The notes beneath the pieces were generated by a model that was not told the origin of the DNA, did not search any database, and saw only the letters and a list, made by a program, of their open reading frames with translations. Positions 1 through 5,446 of a DNA stretch of 5,555 bases are shown here, in pieces. Location of the stretch: the NCBI GenBank assembly GCA_009699025.1, contig WLOZ01000156.1, positions 1 through 5,555 on the forward strand, given 5' to 3'. The translations under genes and the position numbers were made by a program. The DNA is from Actinomycetota bacterium. Its GTDB lineage: Bacteria; Actinomycetota; Actinomycetes; S36-B12; CAIYMF01. How positions within the stretch are numbered: position 1 is the stretch's first letter; every line of letters starts with the position of its first letter.

Positions 1-1
1 G

Positions 2-856
2 GCAATGCGCCGAACCTCCACCATCGCACTTCTGATTCCGCAAGTCTCGGGGTTCATCTACGCCGACATCATCAAAGGTGCTGGCGATGAGGCGCGGCGC
101 CTCGGCTACGTGTTGGTCGTCGCTGACGGGTCAGAAATGGGACGCGCCAATGACGCCATCCGAACCCTGGTGCTTGAGGGCCGGGTCGATGGACTGCTCC
201 TCGCCAGCGGAACCCTGACCGACCAGGTCACCGATGATCTCGCGAGTGTCTTCGGCAACATCGTGGTGCTCAACCGACAGATCGCCAGCAAGATCCCCCG
301 CATCATCGAAGACGATGAGAGGGGCATGTACCTCGGCACCTGCGAGCTCATCGGGGCTGGTCATCGGCGCGTCGGATGCCTCGCCGGACCCAAGGATGTC
401 GACACATCCCGAAGAAGGGTCGCGGGCTACCGCAAGGCACTGCGTGAGGCCGGAATTTCCACGTCGCCCGAACTTGTCGTTCACACCAGCTTCGACGAGG
501 CCGGGGGACACGAGGGCATGCTCCGGCTCCTCGATGTGTCGAGGCCGCCCACGGCGGTGGCAGCCGCGAGTCTTGCCGGGGCGGTGGGAGCCATGGCGGC
601 CGCTCGAGAGCGAGGTGTCGTGATTCCTGACGAGCTCTCGATTGTCGCGTTTCATGACTCACCCCTTGCTGACTACCTTGCGCCGGCACTGACCACCATC
701 GCGATGCCGCTTCTAGAACTTGGCCGGCAAGCAGTTCAGATGCTGCATCGGCAGATCATCGGCGAGCCGGGTCCCAAGGCGGTCACGGTACGCGAGCCCG
801 AGCCGTTGGTCATCCGCAGGCAGTCTGTCGCGACCCTTCATGCTGTGGCGGAATGA
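2..856 (+). CDS. LacI-family transcriptional regulator, 5'-truncated by window edge (effector-binding domain only)
   Basis: This is the sugar-binding-protein-like effector domain of a LacI/GalR-type repressor. The frame is open to the left edge, so the roughly 60-residue HTH head expected in the family is outside the window. Numbering from the ATG at 5, it opens with a typical post-hinge strand (TSTIALLIPQVSGF, 4-17). It then shows the AGHRRVGCLAG segment (118-128), RRRVAGYRKAL (137-147), VIPDELSIVAF (206-216) and the closing LTTIAMPLLELGRQAV stretch (229-244), all standard landmarks in order. The ATG at 5 is not a convincing start because the match begins at it without a HTH. Two pocket positions are unusual: the Asn-Asp pair of LacI (N246/D247) reads S189-L190, and LacI D274 reads H217. 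It lies 47 nt upstream of the amidase-like gene on the same strand, so it may be that gene's local regulator; this is inference. Confidence 0.93.
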   Translation, partial: AMRRTSTIALLIPQVSGFIYADIIKGAGDEARRLGYVLVVADGSEMGRANDAIRTLVLEGRVDGLLLASGTLTDQVTDDLASVFGNIVVLNRQIASKIPRIIEDDERGMYLGTCELIGAGHRRVGCLAGPKDVDTSRRRVAGYRKALREAGISTSPELVVHTSFDEAGGHEGMLRLLDVSRPPTAVAAASLAGAVGAMAAARERGVVIPDELSIVAFHDSPLADYLAPALTTIAMPLLELGRQAVQMLHRQIIGEPGPKAVTVREPEPLVIRRQSVATLHAVAE

Positions 857-860
857 TCTC

Positions 861-876
861 GAACAAGCGGATGTTC
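861..876. promoter_or_regulatory. Perfect inverted repeat GAACA-N6-TGTTC, possible operator
   Basis: Five-base arms at 861-865 and 872-876 are exact reverse complements around a 6-base spacer. The site lies in the 47-nt gap between the regulator and the amidase-like gene, at about -43 to -28 if transcription starts at the ATG at 904, so a bound protein would cover the -35 region. LacI-family operators are usually continuous palindromes with a central CG, which this is not, so the neighbouring regulator is not an obvious match. Short arms like these can arise by chance. A second weak pairing, AGCGG (866-870) with CCGCT (888-892), overlaps it but has no T-run, so no terminator is called. Confidence 0.25.
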
Positions 877-891
877 CAACGGTTTTGCCGC

Positions 892-897
892 TAGTCT
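892..897 (+). promoter_or_regulatory. Candidate -10 element TAGTCT for leaderless transcription of the amidase-like gene
   Basis: TAGTCT fits the TAnnnT pattern of actinobacterial -10 boxes and ends exactly 6 nt before the ATG at 904, which would put the transcription start on the A of the start codon. No Shine-Dalgarno sequence precedes 904 (the preceding bases are CTGCCC), which agrees with a leaderless message. No good -35 hexamer is visible at the expected distance. The same TAG is an in-frame stop and so bounds the coding start. Confidence 0.4.
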
Positions 898-903
898 CTG
901 CCC

Positions 904-2958
904 ATGGTCGACGCCTACTTGATGTCAATGGCAGTCCGGTCGGGTGACTCACTCGCGCTGCATGCCAACGACGTGCAGGGGGTCGTGTCGGTTCGTCAGT
1001 GGCAGCATTCTGATCCGAATCCTCGGGGGCCCGGCGTGCTGGTCAAGGACTGTGACTGGGGCCGAACCGAAGTCCGGGCCGGTTCGACCCCCACGCAGAT
1101 GGGCTCCTGGCTTCAGGCCGAGGGCCTTCTTGCCGGCGGAACACCGTTCACCTTCTCAGCGTGGCTGAGACCCACCGACCTCTCAGCGGACTCGGTGATC
1201 TGCAGCTGGCTGACGCCCGTGGGTGCGGTGGCCTTGGTCGCGGTGGGAGGCGAACTGACATTGCGACGGTGGCGCGACGATCGCGTCGATGATCTGGCTA
1301 CCGGGCAGAGGCTGCGTGAGCGAGCCTGGCACTTCGTGGGTGCGGTGGTCGACGCATCAGGAGATGGTATTACCCTATTTTCGGCCCCGTGGGGGCGAAC
1401 GGGCGGGCCCTTCGTGCGCGAGTTCGTCGTGGAGCACGTGGGACCGCGTGACGACGACGGTTGTTTGATGGTGGGGCGTGCCGTCGGCGTAGCCAATGGC
1501 GCCTTCGACGGAAATGTCGGCGGAGCGAGACTTCACCTGCGGTCTCTCGACATCGTCGAATTGATGGATCTCATGAATGGGCTGGGGGACGCCGCCGACC
1601 ACGAGTGGCAGTTCGACGACCGATCTGACCCTGACTCTGCTCCACCTGTGGCCGCTGGCACTCCGGCGCTGACTCTCTTCGGCGCCCCTGCGTGGAGCAC
1701 TCTCATTCCGCCGCCGGTCGAGTCAACAGGTCGTCCATTGGTTCTCGGAGGCTCGATCCACCTTCATCGTGACGATGTTGACGATTGTGAGTGGCCGCTG
1801 GCTGCCACCATTGAGGTACCGGCAGATGCGCCGTCAGGCTTCTACAGCCTGCGAATCACCACGGCCGACGATGAGCGCGACCTACCGTTCCTGGTGATGG
1901 GTTCGGCACGGGTAACCCTGCTGGTGCCGACGCTCACCTGGCAGGCCTATGGCAACTTGGGACGCGCACCAGAACTGTGGCCGGGCCGTTCGCACTACTC
2001 CTTGCACTCAGATGGCTCTCCAGTTCTCATCACCACGAGTCGGCGTCCGTGCGACACCTTCTCGCCGCACGCCCGACTGCAGGTTGAGGGTGGGGACGGT
2101 TTTGCCGACGGTGCTGTTGTCACCCATCTGATGATGGCTGACCTCTACGCATGGCATTGGCTCGTGTCGGAAGGCGTGCACCCTGCAGTTCTCGATGATC
2201 GTGAACTCCATCACGCAGGCGCTGAGGCTCTATCGGACGTCGATGTTCTGGTGCTCTCGGCCCATCCCGAGTACTGGACCACGCAGATGCTCGACGCTCT
2301 CCAAGGCCACCTCGACCGTGGGGGTCACGTGATCTACCTCGGCGGCAACGGCCTGTATTGGGTGACGTCGTTGCATCCGACCAAGCCGCATCTCATGGAG
2401 GTTCGTCGATGGGGCGGATCCCAGACTTCGTCGGTGGATGAGTTCGATCGGGCGCATCAGTTTGAGTCGGTCACAGGGGGTCTATGGGTCGAGGCCGGAC
2501 GCCCACCGAATGAATCGGTCAGCGTCGCGTTCACGGGCTTTGGGGCGGGCGACTCGTTGGAGTTTGAGCGATCGGAGATGAGCTACACGCCTGAATGGTC
2601 GTGGGTGTTCGACGGCGTTGAGGGACCGCGCTTCGGAGCCGAAGGAATCAATGCTGGCGCGGGTAATGAATTTGACCGTGTGGATCCGACCTTGCCAACA
2701 CCTGGCCGACTCACCATCTTGGCAACTGCTCGTCCCCGGACCTCCGACCACTTCGGCGTCCTCGAATATGGCCGATCGCGAGCACCTCACCCTGTGGTCG
2801 CCGCTGACATGGTGATGGCCGAGACCGGTGCCGGAGGTTTGGTGTTCTCCACGAGCTCGGTCACGGCGAGTGGCTGCCTCGTGGTGGAAGGCCCCGATGC
2901 GCCGCTGAGGCGTGTCGTGTCGAATGTGTTGCGTCGTATGCTCGACAGTGCTCGATAA
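904..2958 (+). CDS. N,N-dimethylformamidase large (beta) subunit-like protein
   Basis: A 684-residue relative of the dimethylformamidase large subunit (762 aa in Paracoccus), whose known member hydrolyses N,N-dimethylformamide to dimethylamine and formate with an iron held by two tyrosines and a carboxylate. The N-terminus (DAYLMSMAVRSGDSLALH, 3-20) resembles the usual opening of the family. Residues about 80-225 look like a LamG-type beta sandwich and about 270-335 an Ig-like strand region. From about 338 comes the family's C-terminal domain: LVPTLTWQAYGN (340-351), AHPEYW (453-458), YLGGNGLYWVTS (478-489), GAGNEFDRVDP (585-595) and VFSTSSV (647-653). Y457 in HPEYW and Y415 are the likely iron tyrosines; the acid is less clear (D512, E513, D515 or E521). 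No signal peptide is seen, so it is probably cytoplasmic. An in-frame TAG at 892-894 fixes the start at 904 or later. No small-subunit gene is present in the window. The true substrate is unknown. Confidence 0.85.
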   Translation: MVDAYLMSMAVRSGDSLALHANDVQGVVSVRQWQHSDPNPRGPGVLVKDCDWGRTEVRAGSTPTQMGSWLQAEGLLAGGTPFTFSAWLRPTDLSADSVICSWLTPVGAVALVAVGGELTLRRWRDDRVDDLATGQRLRERAWHFVGAVVDASGDGITLFSAPWGRTGGPFVREFVVEHVGPRDDDGCLMVGRAVGVANGAFDGNVGGARLHLRSLDIVELMDLMNGLGDAADHEWQFDDRSDPDSAPPVAAGTPALTLFGAPAWSTLIPPPVESTGRPLVLGGSIHLHRDDVDDCEWPLAATIEVPADAPSGFYSLRITTADDERDLPFLVMGSARVTLLVPTLTWQAYGNLGRAPELWPGRSHYSLHSDGSPVLITTSRRPCDTFSPHARLQVEGGDGFADGAVVTHLMMADLYAWHWLVSEGVHPAVLDDRELHHAGAEALSDVDVLVLSAHPEYWTTQMLDALQGHLDRGGHVIYLGGNGLYWVTSLHPTKPHLMEVRRWGGSQTSSVDEFDRAHQFESVTGGLWVEAGRPPNESVSVAFTGFGAGDSLEFERSEMSYTPEWSWVFDGVEGPRFGAEGINAGAGNEFDRVDPTLPTPGRLTILATARPRTSDHFGVLEYGRSRAPHPVVAADMVMAETGAGGLVFSTSSVTASGCLVVEGPDAPLRRVVSNVLRRMLDSAR

Positions 2959-2959
2959 T
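2954..2959 (+). promoter_or_regulatory. Candidate -10 element GATAAT before the zinc-ribbon gene
   Basis: GATAAT matches the TATAAT consensus at five of six bases and overlaps the TAA stop of the amidase-like gene. It would start transcription around 2966-2968, within a few bases of the GTG at 2968 or the ATG at 2971. The spacing is 1-2 nt longer than for a strict leaderless start at the GTG. No clear -35 is visible. Confidence 0.25.
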
Positions 2960-2970
2960 GGTGGACCGTG

Positions 2971-3096
2971 ATGGGAAACCCGGGCTCGTGCCCCGCCTGT
3001 GAGTCGGCCGACCTCGAGCGTCGTGGCGGCAAGGACATGTGCCCGCGCTGCCACTACATCCAGCCCTGCTGCGACGGGGGCGAGTGCTCGTTCTGA
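2971..3096 (+). CDS. Small cysteine-rich zinc-ribbon protein (41 aa)
   Basis: A 41-codon gene in the gap after the amidase-like gene. It carries two CxxC knuckles, CPAC (7-10) and CPRC (24-27), followed by HYIQPCCDGGEC (28-39). The two CxxC pairs, 13 residues apart, are the classic spacing of a structural zinc ribbon, and the trailing CC and C add three more thiols. I recall short conserved proteins of this style, ending in a QPCC-type motif, in actinobacteria, but no function is established to my knowledge. An in-frame TAA at 2956-2958, the stop of the preceding gene, limits the start to GTG 2968 or ATG 2971. ATG is preferred because GGTGGA at 2960-2965 lies 5 nt upstream as a modest ribosome-binding site. 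It sits 12 nt after the amidase-like gene and 72 nt before the alkyltransferase gene. Nucleic-acid or protein binding is a guess. Confidence 0.72.
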   Translation: MGNPGSCPACESADLERRGGKDMCPRCHYIQPCCDGGECSF

Positions 3097-3114
3097 CGGC
3101 TCTCGAGCGTCCGG

Positions 3115-3136
3115 GGAGTGTCCGGAATCGGAGTGT
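3115..3136 (+). repeat. Direct repeat GGAGTGT x2 upstream of the Ada-like gene
   Basis: GGAGTGT occurs at 3115-3121 and again at 3130-3136, 15 bp apart, at about -54 to -33 relative to a start at 3169. AraC-type activators often bind direct repeats next to the -35, and the gene encodes an AraC-type HTH, so self-binding is imaginable. The repeat is short and G-rich, so chance is a fair explanation. Confidence 0.18.
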
Positions 3137-3156
3137 GGGGCCGGGCGACGGTCGCC

Positions 3157-3162
3157 TAGGGT
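3157..3162 (+). promoter_or_regulatory. Candidate -10 element TAGGGT for leaderless transcription of the Ada-like gene
   Basis: TAGGGT fits TAnnnT and ends 6 nt before the GTG at 3169, the same spacing as the candidate box before 904. No Shine-Dalgarno lies in the six bases CGAACC that precede the start codon. The TAG is in frame with the gene and rules out any coding extension upstream. Confidence 0.42.
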
Positions 3163-3168
3163 CGAACC

Positions 3169-4059
3169 GTGTCCACAGCGAACCCCGTGCCCCCTCCCAC
3201 CGACACGGCTCGTGAGCGAGTTCTCGCTGCGGTGCGAGCGATGGACGAGGCCGGTGGCCCGGTGCCCAGTCCCGAGCTGGCCGCCGTGGCCCAGTGCAGC
3301 GAGAGGCAGCTGAGCAGGTCCTTCCGGGAGGTGCTGGGCATCTCACCGCGCGAGTACGGCGAGGCGGTGCGCACCGGACGTGCCCGCGACCTGCTGCGGA
3401 CGCTCGACTCGGTCACCGACGCTGCGTTCGAGGCTGGCTACGGCTCGAGTCGCGGGTTCTACGAGGAGGCGGGCCAACGCCTGGGCATGAAGCCACGGGC
3501 CTACGCGTCTGGCGCCCCCGGCATCACTCTCGCGTGGTCGGCGGCCCCCGTCCGCATCGGCGACCACGACCGATGGGTGGTCGCGGTCGCGTCAGTCGAC
3601 GGCTTGTGCGCGGTGCGAATCGGAACCGATCTCGAAGCACTCGCTGCTGAGGTGGCGGACGAGTTCCCGGCTGCGGCGCTCGAGCGGTCCGACGAGTCGC
3701 TCGCCGACGTCATGGCCGGCCTCGTGCAACTCGCCCATGGTGAGCAGTCGAGCGCGACGCTGCCGCTCGACGTGCACGGGACCGCCTTCCAGGCCCGGGT
3801 CTGGGACGCCCTGGTGCAGATCCCGCGCGGCGAGACCCGCTCGTACTCCGAGGTGGCCGAGTCGATCGGGCGCCCCACCGCGGTCCGCGCCGTGGCCCGT
3901 GCCTGTGCCACCAACCCCGTCGCGCTCGTGGTGCCGTGCCACCGGGTGGTGCGCAGCGACGGATCGCTGAGCGGCTACCGATGGGGCCTTGAGATCAAGG
4001 GCACACTCCTGGCGGCCGAGGGGCGCGACTCCGAGTCACCCGCGACAATGGTGGGGTGA
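3169..4059 (+). CDS. Ada-like protein: AraC-type HTH fused to methylated-DNA--[protein]-cysteine S-methyltransferase, no N-terminal Ada zinc domain
   Basis: It repairs O6-alkylguanine (and O4-alkylthymine) by irreversible transfer of the alkyl group to its own cysteine. Residues about 13-113 match the AraC-type double HTH of E. coli Ada (ERQLSRSFREVLGISPREY, 45-63; SVTDAAFEAGYGSSRGFYEEA, 81-101). Residues about 118-195 are the ribonuclease-H-like partner domain and 202-284 the catalytic domain. Key features are GTAFQARVW (204-212), SYSEVA (225-230, Tyr226 as the nucleotide-flipping tyrosine), RPTAVRAVARACATNP (235-250, Arg240 as arginine finger, Asn249 as hinge) and VVPCHRVV (254-261) with acceptor Cys257. 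Length is 296 aa against 354 in E. coli Ada; the missing part is the Cys4-zinc methylphosphotriester domain that switches Ada into an activator. An in-frame TAG at 3157 shows this is not a wrong start. It overlaps the next gene by 4 nt, implying co-transcription and coupled translation. Confidence 0.93.
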   Translation: MSTANPVPPPTDTARERVLAAVRAMDEAGGPVPSPELAAVAQCSERQLSRSFREVLGISPREYGEAVRTGRARDLLRTLDSVTDAAFEAGYGSSRGFYEEAGQRLGMKPRAYASGAPGITLAWSAAPVRIGDHDRWVVAVASVDGLCAVRIGTDLEALAAEVADEFPAAALERSDESLADVMAGLVQLAHGEQSSATLPLDVHGTAFQARVWDALVQIPRGETRSYSEVAESIGRPTAVRAVARACATNPVALVVPCHRVVRSDGSLSGYRWGLEIKGTLLAAEGRDSESPATMVG

Positions 4060-5321
4060 CTCCCCCCGCAGCCGCATCCGTGGTCGAGACCGACGTCCTC
4101 GTCGTGGGTGCGGGCCCGGCCGGGTCGTCGGCTGCGGCCTGGGCCGCTCGTCAGGGCCGCGACGTGATGCTGGCCGACGCCGAGACCTTCCCGCGCGACA
4201 AGCCGTGCGGCGATGGCCTCACGCCGCGCGCCATCGCCGAGCTCGACTCGCTGGGGCTCTCTCCCTGGCTCGCCGGCAGGGCGGTGAACAAGGGGCTGCG
4301 CGCCCACGGCTTCGGCCAGACCCTCGAACTCCCCTGGCCGGGCGGCTCACTTCCCAGCCGTGGGGGCGCTGCGCCCCGGCTCGAGCTCGACGCCGCCATC
4401 CGTCAGGTAGCACTCGACGCCGGAGTCACCGCGATGGAGGGCGCTCGTGCGATCGACGTGGTGCGATCGGGCGACCGTGTGTCAGCCGTGCGTTTCCGCA
4501 CGGGGGCCGGCAAGGGCTCGCCCACTCATGAGGTGCGCTGCCGCCAGCTGATCGTGGCCGACGGAGCCCGATCCCAGCTCGGTCGCACGCTGGGCCGCGA
4601 GTGGCACCGAGAGACGGCCTACGGCGTGGCGGCCCGCGGGTACGTCACGTCGGAGCGCACCGATGACCCGTGGATCACCTCGCACCTCGAGCTGCGCGGC
4701 GAGTCGAACGAGATCCTGTCGGGCTACGGCTGGATCTTCCCGCTCGGCGACGGCGAGGTGAACGTCGGCGTCGGAACGCTCGCCACTGCGAAGCGTCCTG
4801 CCGAGATCAACCTTCGGCGCCTCATCGACGTGTACACCGATCAGCAGCGGGACGACTGGAAGCTCACCGGCGAGGTGCGCGCCCCCTGGTCGGCGCTGCT
4901 GCCCATGGGGGGAGCCGTCTCGGGGGTCTCTGGCCGCAACTGGATGCTGGTCGGCGACGCTGCCGGGTGCGTGAACCCTCTCAACGGTGAGGGCATCGAC
5001 TACGGACTCGAGACCGGACGCCTGGCGGCCGAGCTGATGGCCAACCCCAAGTCAGACCTCGTGCGGGCCTGGCCGGCCACCCTGGTCGACCACTACGGGG
5101 TGGCCTTCTCGATCGCGCGCCGCATCGCCGGCATCCTCACCACGCCCCGCCTGATCGCCGCGGCAGGCCCGGTCGGAATGCGCAGCGAGTGGCTCATGAC
5201 CATCGCTCTTCGAGTGATGGGCAACCTCATCACGCCCGAGGACTCCGACGCCATCGCGCGCATCTGGCGCACCGCCGGACGGCTGTCGATACGACTCGAC
5301 GAGCGGCCTCCCTTCAGCTGA
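4056..5321 (+). CDS. menJ: Geranylgeranyl reductase-family flavoprotein, probable menaquinone reductase MenJ
   Basis: An FAD enzyme of the p-hydroxybenzoate-hydroxylase fold. In mycobacteria MenJ saturates a double bond of the menaquinone isoprenyl tail (MK-9 to MK-9(H2)), and this sequence resembles it along its whole length (421 aa, against roughly 410 for MenJ as I recall it). Seen: the Rossmann motif VVGAGPAGSSAA (16-27), the family signature PRDKPCGDGLTPRAIAEL (46-63), the second FAD segment VADGARS (167-173), GYGWIFPLGDGEVNVGVG (223-240) and the third FAD motif VGDAAGCVNPLNGEGIDYG (299-317). No signal peptide or clear membrane span; family members work at the inner membrane face. Start GTG 4056 overlaps the alkyltransferase stop (GTGA), with G-rich bases just upstream; GTG 4080 is an alternative start. 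A weak -10-like GACAAT at 4044-4049 also ends 6 nt before 4056. Other isoprenoid reductases (archaeal-type lipid, chlorophyll tail) are less likely in this context. No men or polyprenyl synthase gene is nearby. Confidence 0.88.
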   Translation: MTPPAAASVVETDVLVVGAGPAGSSAAAWAARQGRDVMLADAETFPRDKPCGDGLTPRAIAELDSLGLSPWLAGRAVNKGLRAHGFGQTLELPWPGGSLPSRGGAAPRLELDAAIRQVALDAGVTAMEGARAIDVVRSGDRVSAVRFRTGAGKGSPTHEVRCRQLIVADGARSQLGRTLGREWHRETAYGVAARGYVTSERTDDPWITSHLELRGESNEILSGYGWIFPLGDGEVNVGVGTLATAKRPAEINLRRLIDVYTDQQRDDWKLTGEVRAPWSALLPMGGAVSGVSGRNWMLVGDAAGCVNPLNGEGIDYGLETGRLAAELMANPKSDLVRAWPATLVDHYGVAFSIARRIAGILTTPRLIAAAGPVGMRSEWLMTIALRVMGNLITPEDSDAIARIWRTAGRLSIRLDERPPFS

Positions 5322-5337
5322 CCGAGATTCGCATGCG

Positions 5338-5408
5338 GCGTGGCAATTCCGGCTTCGGAGGGGTCGCCGTTGTCGTACGGTGGGGGGCGCGAGAGAGTAT
5401 TGCCACGC
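5338..5408. repeat. Perfect 10-bp inverted repeat with 51-nt spacer holding two small hairpins
   Basis: GCGTGGCAAT at 5338-5347 is the exact reverse complement of ATTGCCACGC at 5399-5408. The interior can form two more stems: TCCG/CGGA (5348-5351 with 5356-5359, loop GCTT) and CGCCGT/ACGGTG (5365-5370 with 5377-5382, one G-U pair, six-base loop). As RNA this would be a three-way junction; as DNA it could be two inverted binding sites for one protein. An 8-bp palindrome CGCATGCG (5330-5337) abuts the left arm. It lies between the reductase stop and the ribosome-binding site of the MinD-type gene. No T-run follows, so it is not a standard terminator, and no target-site duplication flanks it, so a mobile element is not supported. 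Confidence 0.5.
5376..5381 (+). promoter_or_regulatory. Weak candidate -10 element TACGGT for the MinD/ParA-type gene
   Basis: TACGGT fits TAnnnT and would start transcription near 5388, giving a leader of about 60 nt before the ATG at 5447. A convincing -35 is not visible. The box falls inside the loop of the 5338-5408 inverted repeat, so a protein on both arms would flank it. It is also part of a possible RNA stem, so the two readings compete. Confidence 0.2.
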
Positions 5409-5435
5409 GTCATCCCAGTCGTCCAACACGAGTCC

Positions 5436-5439
5436 GAGG
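5436..5439 (+). promoter_or_regulatory. Ribosome-binding site GAGG for the MinD/ParA-type gene
   Basis: GAGG ends 7 nt before the ATG at 5447, a good Shine-Dalgarno spacing. It sets this start and contrasts with the apparently leaderless starts at 904 and 3169. Confidence 0.65.
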
Positions 5440-5446
5440 TAGCCAC

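Noticed and set aside
234..623. 129-codon plus-strand frame inside the LacI-type gene
   Set aside because: Low-complexity Arg/Ser/Pro translation in an alternate frame of a clear LacI-family domain.
2482..3054. 190-codon open frame on the minus strand opposite the end of the amidase-like gene
   Set aside because: It lies antisense to a well-supported gene, its translation is Arg/His-rich with no recognisable motif, and it crosses the start of the zinc-ribbon gene; it is a shadow frame.
2956..3096. Zinc ribbon as a broken-off C-terminal domain of the amidase-like protein (same frame after the TAA)
   Set aside because: The amidase-like protein ends at the usual family end (VSNVLRRML plus a few residues), so nothing is missing; the shared frame is probably chance.
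3989..4531. 180-codon plus-strand frame spanning the alkyltransferase/reductase junction
   Set aside because: Arg-rich alternate-frame translation of GC-rich coding DNA; both underlying genes have strong motif support.
5348..5382. Hairpins after the reductase gene as an intrinsic terminator
   Set aside because: Stems are only 4-6 bp and no T-run follows; a G-run follows instead.
5338..5408. Inverted repeat as a tiny mobile element (MITE-like)
   Set aside because: Flanking bases (ATGCGG on the left, GTCATC on the right) show no target-site duplication and no second copy is in the window.
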